From contig JAWNZC010000234.1 in the NCBI GenBank assembly GCA_035771165.1, positions 3,075,001 to 3,139,000 of the forward strand: a stretch of DNA of 64,000 nucleotides. The letters run 5' to 3'. The DNA is from Paragorgia papillata (Eukaryota; Cnidaria; Anthozoa; Scleralcyonacea; Coralliidae). Below are positions 33,040-45,300 of the stretch, piece after piece (positions within the stretch are counted from its first letter, which is position 1; each line of letters starts with the position of its first letter). A program made the translations under genes and the position numbers. Under the pieces are notes generated by a model that was given only the letters and a program-made list of their open reading frames with translations, did not search any database and had not been told where the DNA came from.

Positions 33040-33970
33040 GGTGTAGTGTAAATGTTCTGGACGTTTCCCGTTAGTATAAACACATCAGAAGGTACTCATG
33101 CAGAGATGGCATATTGCCACCAGCGGGGTATTAGGAGAAATGAGCCACGCTAATCAGGCTAGCTTGCCAGATCTACGCATGTATGAATAAAGTCCTTCAT
33201 TGCACTCGTTTTTAGAAGAAACGGAAGAAATAACGGACTTTGCGTTCTTTCAGTGCACAGCTAGTTTATTGTATGTGTCTATTCAGCTAAATATTCACTT
33301 AAAAGTTCGCAGAATATATTAATGACAATGAGCACAATTAAGTATATATTTATTCACTGCTTTTACAAGGAGAATCTGCCGTCAGATTGTTATAAAAATG
33401 TTATCCAATTCTCAACTAAATTAAACGAAAACTTAATGAGTTGGTTATTGGTCTGTGGGAAAACTTTTTGCAAAGTTACATCGAAATTGGTTCAATGCTT
33501 TTTGAGATATCTTAGTAACAGACAGAGAAACAGAAGTAAAAACATAACCTTCTGACGGAGGTAGTAAAATCAAAGAAAACAATATGAATTCTATATATTT
33601 GTCTTTTGTATTTATTATGTTATACATTTTATAAAATGTGCCTTAGACACAAATCGACACGAAAACTTAAAGTAGATTACAAAGTAAGTAAAATAAATTT
33701 TGTTCAGAAATTCAGTGTATTTCAAGAAATATAAGCTTTTAAACGTGAAATTTTCCGAAGGCATTTCCGACAACGCGCAACTTTGAATTTGACAAGATTT
33801 CCAAAACAAAAACATTAATATCTAAATTTTTAAGTTATTTTCCGTTAAATTTTGGCAGCTACTTTACGTTATAATATAGTTTATTTAATAGTTGAGTCGG
33901 TTTTCTTTTTTCTTTCTAGAGCTGTATCTAAGATAAATCCCAAGAGAACCTTCAAATTAAAAATTCAAGG
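33040..33970. other. No gene seen
   Basis: AT-rich. Small open frames at 33322-33555 and on the minus strand have no family features. Confidence 0.4.
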
Positions 33971-33975
33971 CGCTG

Positions 33976-34466
33976 TATATAGTAATCTATTCCAACTTCC
34001 CTCTTGCTCCAACGCTCCCATTGGCTCACAGACAGAGAGTTATGGGAAATGTGAGCCCGTGAGCCGGGGAACAAGGCAGCGGACTGTTTTTGGGAGGGGA
34101 GGAGGGAAAAAAAACGATGAACCCAACCATCCGATCTATGACATACTAATTTGTTATACCAACTCAATATTATATTCACCAATCATCTCCCCATAATTAT
34201 AAGAACTTCACTTCCGAGCCTATGGAGTCACGTGTGAGAAATCTTGCAATGCTATAATAACACTACTATAACTGCAGGTCTTCCTAACTAAACCCTCACG
34301 GGATCGCGTTGAACAAACTGACCCTGACTAATTTGAATATCAGTACTAATATAGCCAATGTTCCGCATGATTGCACTAGGTATAGTAATCTATTCCAACT
34401 GCCCTCTTGCTCCCATTGGCTCACAGACTGAGAGTTATGGGAAATATGAGCCCTGTCGCCGGAGTA
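33976..34466 (-). repeat. B1-A2-B2 terminal repeats of the DIRS element
   Basis: B1 34379-34466 and B2 33976-34067 are direct copies; both contain GAGAGTTATGGGAAAT. A2 34303-34372 lies between them and matches A1 at the other end (40230-40302). Confidence 0.75.
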
Positions 34467-34582
34467 CATCTCCCACTTGCTAATTCCTAACAACCCCGGG
34501 TCTTACCCTACCACCTCACTACCCGTAACTCAAACCCATACCCATACCCAAAGCTCATTCCTTTTCCCCAATCTAAGCCTAT

Positions 34583-35904
34583 TTACGAGGCGGTAAAGAA
34601 AGGTTTTAAACCGACTAAGTTGTTACATTGATGGAATCGAGCCCCCAAATCCGCCGCTGGGATGCGCCCAGCCACTGGCAAAGTACTAACACTTAAATTG
34701 TCGGAAGTATCGACCAACGCAAGAACTTTATCCCCGTGTGTATAATGGTCTACCATGTTAGTGGACTGCCAACCAATGTGTCCTGCGATATCGTCCTTGG
34801 AGGCGCCCAGCAAACGGAGCAGGCTGGCGGTACCGCCTTGGAAACCATGAATAGTTTCATTTGGGTACAAACCCAAAGACTTTAAATATACAACGAGCCT
34901 CGCTTGAGCCGCTGGTGCCAAGAACGGAGAAGTGGAAACTGCAGCATGTTTTGTCGTTGTTCGAAAAAGGAATCCCTTCGCCAAGTTAATCTTCATAGCG
35001 TTGCACAGTGTGCGGTAAAATTTTAGATTTCCAATCGGGCAGATTTCTGGGTTTTGTGATGGTCGGATAGGAATTGGTCTGGCAATACCGGCTATTATAG
35101 ATTTACCAATCCGCTGATGGATAACCAAATTCTTTCCCGCGGGATCCTGCAAAATATCCATAGTCTTGAGCCTTCCGAGATCTGAAGCTCGCTGTCCTGT
35201 GACAAACTCAAGTGTGAAGAATGCCAGATCTCGTGAATGAATATATTTCTCAATGGCGGTCGCGGTGGGGTTGGAAATAAGTTCTCGCAAATGAAAAATA
35301 ATCTTCTGAAATTTGTCAAAGAAGATGGGTGTAGCCTGAGTGGGCGATATCCTTGCCTGCGCTTGCTCGACCTGTATTGACTTAAGGTATTGCTTCACCA
35401 GGAAATGCGCAGTGGATTACCGCCTCCTGAACGGACGTCGTAGTCGCCCGACCGATCGAGCGCGTTAAATATGGAGCGAAGCTTACCGATTATGGAGTCG
35501 ACAGTTCCTGCAGATAGCCGTGATGGGCAGTCACATTGCCGTTTGGTATTAGAACCCAGGAACTTACAATCCGACTTATGAACTTTCGTTCTCCCTTTGC
35601 GATCTTTCCACACGAGGAAACGGACGAGATCTTTTAGTTGACAAGAGAAAACTGTCTGTTGTGTGTTAAGCGCGTTAAGAAATGCCTGGAGCTCGACCTC
35701 CAATTGTGATTTTTGCCGACCATGCTTCGATGAAATTCTTGCTGACTGAAGTTCCTGAATTCTGTTGTCTATCGTTGGTATATCTATCCTGGACCTTTTG
35801 GCGTCTAGGGACTCGGTGCGGCCGCTGACCTGAATCTGTGCAACGCCACATTGTTGGCAAAATATAGCACAGTCGTCATTCGCCGGGCGCCATATCCGTG
35901 ACAC
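34583..35904 (-). pseudogene. Tyrosine recombinase of the DIRS element
   Basis: Integrates the element by site-specific recombination instead of a DDE integrase. Minus strand, about 440 residues in two frames. The N-terminal part (35904-35395) has SRLSAGTVDSIIGKLRSIFN; the catalytic part (35398-34583) has FVTGQRASDLGRLK (Arg I), HGFQGGTASLLR, GHIGWQSTNMVDHY (second His and the Tyr region). A one-base shift separates them near 35398. Where related recombinases have H-x-x-R, this copy has HGFQ, so a catalytic Arg appears replaced. A paired-Cys site (CAIFCQQCG) is near the N-terminus. Confidence 0.75.
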
Positions 35905-35978
35905 TCCCTAACACAACAATAAAAGAGAATACGAAAACCGCACGTCGGAGAGTTCCCAATCATTTATAATCTAAAAGC

Positions 35979-38050
35979 CTACAGGTCCCAATCGAGAGGC
36001 CTGGGTTCGAATGTCCCCGCTCGTGTCGGGAATAGAAGGGTACCGAGCTGTGCCTTTAACCCCAAGCAGAGCTTGTCTATCGCACGTCCGTCGACGAGAG
36101 GCCACCAAAACCGTCGCGGAAAAATATCGGGAACGACAATGGTAAATCGACCACCCGAGGAGAGTAAAAAACGAACAACTGGGCCAATCATAGCTAATGG
36201 CGGGAATACATACGCATTATCCTCAGCCTGGATGGTCTGCGCGAACAAATTAACTCCACCAGACGTAATGGACATTGGAGTCGAGAGACATAAAATCCAC
36301 TGTGTGGGGACCCCACTTTGTCTCTAAATCATGCCATACGCGGTCAGTGAGCATGCAATCGGCATCGGACAAAACTTGAGACGGGGTGTCCGCCAAATTC
36401 AACTTGGACGGCACGTGACATACTGTGAGTCCAATATTCAAGCGTAGGATAAATCGAGGATGGATTGAATCACTGACATGAGATCAGCACTTTCGCTCCC
36501 TTGGTTTCTCCAAACTTGGACTAGGGTTAAACTGTCCGTATGCGCCTCGACGCGGCAGTTTGTCAGAGATGGAGCTGCCGCTGAAAGGTTGTTCAGAAGT
36601 GCCAAGGCCTCTTTTATGACGATGGGTTTGGAACGTTGATCAGAGCTCCAGTAGTCCCGGAGGGTAGTAGGCTCCTGATCTTGGGAGAAGAGCACTCCCC
36701 CCCTCCCCCCCCAACCTGTGTTAGAAGCATCCGCATAGAATTTGAGAACTAGGTGTCTCTCATCAAACCAAGGCAAATGTCCTTGCCAATCATCGAGAAA
36801 TCGCCAGTAAATCAGTTCCTTACGCAACTCTCCCGTGATACGTATGAATTTCCGATGTTTTTTTACGTGTGATCCAATGGCGCGAAAAACGGTGCGCGTA
36901 TGGAAACGCGCAGCCGGAACAGCGATAGAAAATGACGCGGTTTTTCCCGCGAAGCGCTGTAACATTTTGATGTCCACGTCTTGCTGAGATAAAATAGTCT
37001 CTCTTAGCACTTTGAATTTCTCCTTTTTGTCATCTGGAAGTATAAAAGCCATAAGCACAGAGTTTGAGAGATAACCGAGGAAGCGTACGCATTGAGAGGG
37101 GATTAAGGTCGATTTTGAAATGGCTATGGTATAGCCTAAAGACGCGAGTACTGTGGTGACAATATAGGCCGCCGCCTCCGCTTTTTGGAAATCGGACCAA
37201 TTACATGTCGTAGGTATAACAAGCTGTCCGTTGTGTCTATCGTCAATGTATTGATTGCAGGGAACTCTTAAGGTGCGAATGTAACTGGTGGCTACCAAAC
37301 CAGTAGAATGATAGACATATGCACTGGCTTTCCAACCAAATGGTAGTGAAGCATATACAAAATAACAACCGTCCTACTGTCAACCGAACATTGTGCGGCT
37401 GGCTGGGGTTAGCAACAAGTGGTCATAACCACTCTTATCATCACAAACGGTTTGAAAGTGCCCTGGGCCGACATATCTTGGAAGATCGAATAAGTAGTCC
37501 AGGGAAAATGGAAGGTCACGAATCCAGAGGTTGAGAAATCGCTCATCGTGACACATTCTGGGTTTACTTGGCTCAATGGTAATAGGCATTACCAAATGCG
37601 GTGGCGAAACTTGCCCAACAAATCCCCAAAATATTAATGATCCCGTTCGTGCTCGTTCTTTGATAGTAACATCAACGAAATCCTTGAATTTTTCACAGGA
37701 TGGGCTGTTTGGGAATTCTCTAGGAGGGGGAAAAGGTGACTCGTAGTTCTGACCCGCGTATGTGCCCTTATAGGGCCGAAGATAAGCCCATACATCTACG
37801 CCGTTTTTGATGAAGGACAGAACTTCATCCGCTTCTCCCCGAGGAGCGACGTTTTCCCATTCATGATAATGATTATGTAATTCCCCTGGTACAAAAGATG
37901 ACGGATCACGGAATATGACATCTTTTGAACTGGCTAGAACCTGGCCATCTGACACCAAACCCGGAGAGGGCCTGGGACCGACAATCCTTGTGGGCGAACC
38001 TTGCCAATTACACCATTGAATACTAGGTTTAGGGTGTTTTCTACTGTAAA
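35979..38050 (-). pseudogene. Reverse transcriptase-RNase H of the DIRS element
   Basis: Minus strand. The front half contains LVMPITIEPSKPRMCHDERF and DLPRYVGPGHF; two in-frame stops (TGA, TAG) lie near 37370 where Trp codons are usual (SLPFGWKAS follows). The RT active site reads YIDD (about 37250). RNase H follows with FYADASNTGWGG and EAHTDSLT. After frame breaks near 36440 and 36270 the tail has VPSKLNLADTPSQ and PHTVDFMSLDS, then VNLFAQ and YVFPPLAMI, as in DIRS-type proteins. The start is unclear; the open frame extends back to about 38050. Confidence 0.75.
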
Positions 38051-38358
38051 AGGACCGAGAGTCCTGAATCTTCTGTCGTTTGCAAGGAGGAGTATGCTAA
38101 AAGAACCGAAGTGAGTGAAAAGAATACCCGAAACACCCTATCAGTCGCCCACACCATCGCCGGTCCCAGGCAGCCCCTAAGGGCATAGAAGGCATTAGAC
38201 GCCCGCACCTGTTCCCAACAATGGTTGGTTCTTTTTTCTTTTTAGTAACAATAATAACCATGTGGGAAAAACCCACTGGCACGTTTAATACATAAATTAT
38301 TTATTATCAAATATAATCACATAACCTCACACAACCAAATTAGAGCCATAAAGTACAA

Positions 38359-40205
38359 TTAGGCGTTGTTCGCAGTGCTCGACAGGCACTGTCTCTGGAA
38401 GTGGCCTGGGCGTCCACAACGAAAACACACTTTACGCCCACGCCCTTGGCCTTGGCGCCAACGAGACCCACGTCCCCTCGTCTGGCGCTGATATGGATAA
38501 ATGAGCGGCTGTTTAGAGTCGGATCTAGACCCCTTCACCATCTTCGCAATCGCCGAGGCGACTGCTGTCTCCTCTTTTGTACCGAGTAAATTAATGAGCA
38601 CATCTCCAAATTCAGGACGGTAAACAAGTGACCTTGTCTGACGAAGGATCGCTTCGTACTCTGCTGCTTTGGGATCAGCCACACACCGAGCCTCGTCGGC
38701 TAAATTCTGCAATGCAGAGGATATCATTGTTGGATCTCGTAGTCTCACCGGGGCGGTCGCTAGTTGTCGTATCAGCTGAAGAGCAGCATACCCCCTGATA
38801 CAGGGCGGCTATTCGCTTTCAAAGCCTCAACCTCTGCCTTCAGCGCTTCCAGCTGTCCTGACATCTGAAAAAAGGCCGGAAGGGAAAGTCACGCGATCAA
38901 TCAATTAAGATCCAAATATATTTGCATTTTCCTTACGGTTAACTGCCGAATATGGCCACCAAATAAATGCGCATAAAACACAATTGAATCAATCATCGTA
39001 AAGGGGTTTTGTTTTGTTTTTACCGTCGGATAAGATAAACTAACCTTGAGTTAGTTGAGTTTAACATTCCCAGTTCTGTGCAACAAATAGCTTTAAGCAA
39101 ATAATCTCTCCGGCCGCTACCGAGCAATTTGTAAGAGATAAACCATGGCAGCTGCTTGGCCCCAAACCAACTTAGCTGTAAACATAACACAGCGAAATAA
39201 TCTCCTCGGCCACTACCGGATCATTTATAAGACTTAACTCATAACTATAGAGTAAAACAGTAGTCTATTGGCCCCAAATCGAATTAGCTGTAAAACCGAC
39301 TACGTCTATACAAGCAAAATAAACGTCTCGGCCGCTACCGATTCATTTGTAAGGCATACACGATAAGTAAATATTCTCCTTGGCCGCTACCAAGTCAGTT
39401 GTAAGGCATACGCCATAAATCAACAATCTCCTCGGCCGCTACCGAGTCATTTGTAAGGCATACACGATAAGTAAATAACCTCCTCGGCCGCTACCGATTC
39501 ATTGTTAAGGCATACACGATAAGTAAATAATATCCTTGGCCGCTACCAAGTCACTTGTAAGGCATATGCCTAAGTAAATAACCTCCTCGGCCGCTACCGA
39601 GTTATTGGTAAGGCGGAAACACTAATTATAAAGTAACGAATAGTGTTGTATAAACGAACCGCACCTCAAATCAATATAATTTTTATGGAAAATGGTTGAG
39701 GGTGAATTAACTATTCAAAGCGAACAAAACGTGCTTTTTCTTGGCCACAACCAAACTCACGAATAACGAAAGCTCAAATTATAAACGATATATATCGACT
39801 AATAAACGTCTTCGTGTCAAACGATGCGAGACAATACGGCTGGCTATCACCAGAATCTATGGGATATGAATTTTTTAAATCCCGTTAAATTAAACAACTC
39901 GCATAAGCCGGCCCATGTTGTAACATGTCACCTGGCTGTAGTTAACCCTGTTGAAATGTAATAAGATGACAAACTGCTCGGCCCCGACCAGACTAACGAA
40001 GGGTTTTAAAAGACCACAAAATTACCAACTTCTCATATATAGAACAAATACATACCTCCACCAGGGGAGCTTGCCGTTCTGGTTGAACTACTACTTGAGG
40101 CGGAACGTCTACTAGAAGTTAAACGTGTTCATGAACTGGAGGGTCGACTTGCGGCGGCAAGACGACTGGTACATCTTGTGGTATTTGGGCTTCAGCTTCA
40201 GCCAT
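38359..40205 (-). pseudogene. Gag-like protein of the DIRS element, two exons
   Basis: Exon one 40056-40205 starts at ATG 40205 (MAEAEAQIPQDVPVV) and ends on GTATGT; it has one in-frame TAA. Exon two starts at 38864 after TTTTTTCAG (MSGQLEALKAEVEALK, a short coiled coil). It shifts frame by one base in a G-run near 38800, and ends with a CCHC knuckle (CFRCGRPGHFQRQC) at about 38380-38420. The phases of the proposed splice agree (phase 0). The intron would be 1191 bp and holds tandem repeats. Splicing is inferred from the junction signals only. Confidence 0.6.
39100..39615 (-). repeat. Tandem ~57-bp hairpin repeats in the DIRS gag intron
   Basis: About eight or nine units, each with CTCGGCCGCTACCGAG (an inverted repeat around GCCGCTA) then CATTTGTAAGGCATAC. 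Units vary but keep the pairing: where CTCGG becomes CTTGG, CCGAG becomes CCAAG. This compensating change suggests selection or gene conversion for the hairpin. Confidence 0.75.
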
Positions 40206-40229
40206 GACGAAACTGTTCCTTTCGGGTAA

Positions 40230-40302
40230 AGCGTTGAACAAACTGACCCTGACTAATTGGAACATCAGTACTTGTATAGCCAATGTTCCCCATGATTGCA
40301 CC
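40230..40302 (-). repeat. A1 terminal repeat of the DIRS element
   Basis: Matches A2 (34303-34372) with few mismatches. Marks the 5' end of the element on the minus strand. Confidence 0.75.
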
Positions 40303-40378
40303 ACGAATAGATATTGCACTGGTCAACAGGGCAATACAGTTTTTTTTCGAAAATCTCCTCAACTATTAAGCAAGATAA

Positions 40379-40501
40379 TGTGCACACCGATAACGTTTCC
40401 GAGCGTTTTCGTATTGTTTACTGTTCTCAAGGGAATCGAGAACAATCAGCACATTACTTGAAACAATATGAAAACGCTCGGAAACGTTACCGTGTGCACA
40501 T
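40379..40501. repeat. Foldback MITE
   Basis: Arms of about 40 bp: TGTGCACACCGATAACGTTT at the left pairs with AACGTTACCGTGTGCACA at the right, with few mismatches. It directly abuts the GC-rich element at 40509. Confidence 0.7.
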
Positions 40502-40508
40502 AGTCTAA

Positions 40509-41141
40509 GGGGGCGATTACATGGACCGGGCTGGCCCGGTTAACCGGGCTAGCCCGGTTAACCGGGCTAGCCCGCTTTATATATAAAACACATGTTGTTT
40601 TAACATTTCGATTACATGGCAAGCGGGCTAGCCCGGTTTGCCGGGATCCCGCTTGTCGCAACCGGGCTAGCCCGGTTAACCAGGATGAAAATGTCCATGT
40701 AATCGTTTTCAGCCCGGCAAACCGGGCTGAAAAACTGTTGAACTCGCTTCGATACGCGTTCGTTCGTTTGCTTGACTGTGTGAATAAATAGTGCTGAAAG
40801 GAACTGAAATAGAACATCAACGTTGTTTGTGTGTTTTGTGATCAAAGCGAAGATTTAATAAATTAATTAGTCTTCGTGAAGACGCTTTCCTGGGTTAGCT
40901 AAGACTTTAACAATCTTTTTAGTAACGATGGGCTTACAAAATAAATAATAGACTAATTAGTGTAAAACTGAAGTAAAACTAACGTAGCTTTGCCCTTATT
41001 TACTTGATAATTGCGAATTTCGGCCTGAAATCATCCCGGCTTACCGGGCTAGCCCGCTCCATGTAATCGTTTTGTAAACTCATCCCGGTTAACCGGGCTA
41101 GCCCGGTTAACCGGGCCAGCCCGGTCCATGTAATCGCCCCC
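40509..41141. mobile_element. Harbinger-like MITE with GC-rich palindromic ends
   Basis: Inverted ends of about 60 bp begin GGGGGCGATTACATGGACCG. TAA flanks both sides (40506-40508, 41142-41144), a 3-bp duplication as in PIF/Harbinger. The ends are built from repeated self-complementary CCGGGCTAGCCCGG and CCCGGTTAACCGGG. Further copies of this motif and of CCATGTAATCG occur inside. No coding gene. Confidence 0.7.
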
Positions 41142-41149
41142 TAAGTCTG

Positions 41150-41247
41150 TTAATTACCTTGAACCGCGGCTTTTATCCAAATAAACCCCACGGGGCCTGC
41201 GGCCGCTCGGGCTGTATTTCGCTAAAAGCCTCGGTTCTCGGTAATTA
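41150..41247. repeat. Foldback MITE
   Basis: TTAATTACCTTGAACCGCGG pairs imperfectly with CCTCGGTTCTCGGTAATTA; arms of about 25 bp. Confidence 0.65.
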
Positions 41248-41579
41248 TCTCTTACTTATTATAATAAAGAAAAACATTTGCATTGCATTTCACTTTTAAA
41301 AACTGATATTTACAAAACAACTTTTATGTACATGCATACGTTGGCTTTGCATTTTAACTCCATCTACATTTATTGTGTACGGAAGATAACCAAACGTATT
41401 CTCTATTCTATTTAGTGTTTAATTTAATGTAATCATTTTATGTCAACTTTTTAAATATGTTTCAATAAATTTGAAGCAGTATTTGCGAACTATAGTCAAT
41501 TTTCTGAAACATGCTCAGTCTGCCTTTTCAAATATTTATGAGCAGGAAATAGGATAATTACTACAAAACACTTAAAAGC

Positions 41580-41905
41580 CATAAGTGTTTAGCTAAATTT
41601 CCATAACGAAAAGTGTTTTTGAGGAACGAAGACTGATTTTCTATGTAGCAATACTAATAATGTAAGTTCTTCTATCACTATAGTTGACATTTATAAAATA
41701 ATGTTTCAAAGTATAAAACCGTTTACTTTAGGCTTTAAAATTTAGATTGATCTGGGTCCCACCAGGGCTATGTTCGCACAATAGCGAAGAAGAGAGTAGA
41801 TGGATTTGAATAAGGTTCACACTGGAGCAGAATATCGCGGGACTTCTTACAGAAAACCCTGATAGTGTATACTAACATTATCAAAGGTATATTGCGCATG
41901 TAATA
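41580..41905. repeat. Segmental duplicate of 30745-31095
   Basis: See 30745-31095. This copy lies upstream of the signal-peptide exon of the fibrinogen-type gene. It may contain its promoter, but I can name no element. Confidence 0.6.
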
Positions 41906-42361
41906 AAAACCACTTTGAGTTAAAGCGTGTGAAAGTCGATCTCGACATTCGTCTAGAGGCGGATTGTGAAAAAATCGTTCCTTTAGTAAAATTAAAATTT
42001 ATTGGCATGTTCTCATTGCAAATTTTATAAGTTTTAATATAATGCGGAAATTAAGGTATCTGCTTTAGACTGGAGACAAACATACCAGGTATATAAGGTG
42101 ACTTTAAGCCAACTATATCTTTTTTAATAACAATCTAAAAAAAAACACAAAACAAAGTCCATATGGTAACATATTGTAAAATCAAAAACATTTGAGTAAA
42201 TAGACGGACAGGAATAAATTAAAGAACTAATATTTTGAATTTCATTTCAGAATCAGATTGTGAATTTGGCGAAGAATCTCGAACTTTCGACGGACGGTTA
42301 CTGAGGAAGACATTGACAGATATTTTGAACCGTAATACGGGAAAAAAACGTAAAAGACGCA

Positions 42362-45300
42362 ATGCCGTTTGAAAAAGGTAATCAAGGCGTTTTTTCAAGT
42401 CGACTTGCTATTGGGATACTGGTATTTGTGATCGTTTCAACTTTGGCCACTTGTTCCGAAGCATTGGCTGGATGTAAACAGACAAAGCATGTTCTTACTC
42501 GTGGTATGTTCTTTAACTCTTCTTCAATTTACTGTTCGCGTCTTTTCATTCTCTACTTTTATCTGTTCAACTCTACACTACTCTACTCTATTCTACTCGA
42601 CTCCACTCCACACTACTACTATTCCACTCCACTCCACTCCACTCCACTCCACTCCACTCCACTCCACTCCACTCCACTCCACTCCACTCCATTCCACTCC
42701 ATTCCACTCCATTCCACTCCATTCCACTCCATTCCACTCCACTCCACTCCACTCCAATCCACTCCACTCCAATCCACTCCACTCCAATCCACTCCACTCC
42801 AATCCACTCCACTCCACTCCACTCCATTCCACTGTACTCTACTCTACTCTACTCCACTCCGCTGCACTCCAGTCAACTCAACTCTCTTAGACTCTCCTAG
42901 ACTATCCTACACCCTCCTCTCCTCTCCTAGACTCGAATCGACTGGTCCCGACCCGACCCATTTTCAGTCGACCTCATTTGTATCCTGCTCCACCTTACTC
43001 CACCCTGCTCTACCATGTTTCACCCTGCTTCAGCTGGCTCCCCCCTGGTCTCCCCTCCGCCACCCTCCTCCATCTTGTTGCATGTTGCTCCACCCTGCTC
43101 CACTTTCATCCATTTTGTCCTACCATGCTCCACCATGCTCTATCTTGTAAAATATAATTATCTATATAATCCCTAACACTTGTGTTTTTATTATTCTAAA
43201 TAAAGGACATCATTTACAGAAATCCCTGATAAAAGAAGAAACTGTTTCTGATCAGATAGATTGCACTCGGCTTTGCATGGACAAAAGACCTCAATGTAAA
43301 TCTGTTAATTACGGAACGACTTCAAAAACTGAAAGAAAATGTCAGCTGAATAACAGTACTGCGACTTGTGATAGATCAAACCTTGTTGTTGCTGAAGACT
43401 TTGACTATTGGGAGGAGGAGATGGTAAGTTTGTTAAATTTTGCTTTTACTTGTGTTTGTGATTTTCCTTATGCGTGTCTTTGTACTTTGTTTTTTCTTGT
43501 GCTTGTCCTTTTACTTTTACTTTTCCTTTAGTTTGTGCCTTTGCTTTAGCTTTGGCTTGTGTTTGCGTTTTGCACCGGGCTTGTTCTTGTGCTTGTGTTT
43601 TGCTTGTGCTCTTGCTTGTGTTGGTTCTTGGGCTTGACGTTAATCTTCTTTTCTCCCATACACACTTTTTAAGAAGAACGAAACGTTTATAAATTCACCT
43701 CATTTGTAGATAAAAGGTTTTTATTCTTTCATATTTTTAGAACGATGATAGTTTATATTGTCCAGTTAAACCAAGGAAACTAAAACAAAGTAAAGGTAAA
43801 GAAACACTCTTTTCTTCTTTACTGATTAACGTGTTTAAACGCTATAATTTGGGACTGATAAACACTTTAAAAGGCAAAATAATTATGGCACGTAGATCAG
43901 TAGATATAATTAGCAGTGATTTCGAACCGCATGTTATGCGACATGAATGTACAATTTTCATGTTGTCATGGATATGCTAGTACTTATCTGTCTCACAGCC
44001 GCTCTTAGTGCCGTCATTCATTCCTCCCCCCGAGCGGGTGCTTACCCAAGCACATTCATTTCGACGATTAGCCATTCACACCTTGGTTCCTAAAAACTGG
44101 GAACTGAAGCAGAATTAACAGAGAACCTCTGGTCTCCCTCGCAGCCGCTTTTAACTTTTAATATTTGATTATTTCTCAGCTTCATTTCAAGAACATTCGT
44201 TCATATTCTGATGCAAAGCCACAATATGGTGTGATCATTGTGAAGACAGGTCCCATATTTATACTCTCATAGAACCATTGATGACGTTACCTATCAACAA
44301 GATGTAAATAGGCTTCCAGCAGTAGACTGCCGTCATCACCATTTAATGGAGCGTGGGCGCTATTGATGTGCCAATCTTCCAAACAACGTCTTTGGTGATA
44401 CCGTGGGTGATTGGTAGAGATGATTTTAATTACCCCACGCAATCTCATGGTTGGTTTTGCACGTGCTCCGACAAAGCAGAATTTCCCTTTTTAAAAAAGA
44501 AAACCGCTTTTTGGTGCTCTTTTAAATGCGTGCCAAACTGACGTTTTGTCTTGCCGATGTACTCCTGATTTCAGTCATTGCAAGGAATGGAATAAATAGC
44601 ATCTTTTCTCTGTTCTTTCACAATACGATCCTTAGGTTTTGCAAAAATATGATCTAACGTTAAGAAAGCTTTTTGAGCAACTTTTATGTTGAAACTACCC
44701 AAGATTATTTTAATTAGTTCTGCAATTCCTTGAATGTACGGAACAATCGCAAAACCCATCATCGAATTTTCATCCTCAGTGTTTTTGCGTAGTGGTGGTG
44801 TAACTGGTTTTCAAAAACTCATTAATAATTCATGAGGAAGACACAAAGGAAATCAGTAGCATTTCCGTGATAAAGAATCCTCCTGATTTACATAAACTTT
44901 AGCTTTTTGATTTTCTCGGTTATTTTGACGCCGTTCAATAAACTCGCAGTTCGTGTTTTATCAGATAAAACATTCCTGCTCGTTTATTAAACAGTACTTA
45001 AACAGTTTTTTTAAGAAATCATTAGGATAGTTATTCGCCTTTAAAACGTCAAATACATATTGTTGCTCACTTTCCCTCGACTCGGCTCTAGATGGTATGC
45101 CCTGGGCTCTCAAAAACACAGTTCTTGAAACGGACTTCTTATGGCATATAGAATGATGAGAATCAAATGGGATGTATTTGTCAGTGTGTGTAGGTTTTCG
45201 GTATACCCCAGTTTCAAGATTCCCGTAGTCTGTTCTTTTGACAAAACAAATCCAAACAAGGCAAACTTCCATTCGTTTCACGTTCTACCGTGAATTGATT

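Larger units (their letters stand above)
33976..40302 (-). mobile_element. DIRS-order retrotransposon with split direct repeats
   Basis: Reading the minus strand: repeat A1 (40230-40302), gag-like gene, RT-RNase H, tyrosine recombinase, then B1 (34379-34466), A2 (34303-34372), B2 (33976-34067). A1/A2 share GCGTTGAACAAACTGACCCT and B1/B2 share TAGTAATCTATTCCAAC. The order A1-genes-B1-A2-B2 is the split direct repeat layout of Ngaro/PAT-like groups. All three genes contain breaks, so the copy is likely dead. Confidence 0.75.

Noticed and set aside
39100..39615. CRISPR-like array
   Set aside because: Units are contiguous tandem repeats with no unique spacers, inside a eukaryotic retroelement.
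42588..42890. Several long overlapping frames on both strands (Thr/Pro/Ser/His or Gly/Val/Glu/Trp repeats)
   Set aside because: They are translations of the CTCCA satellite; every frame is open because the repeat lacks stops. The real exon one ends at 42503.
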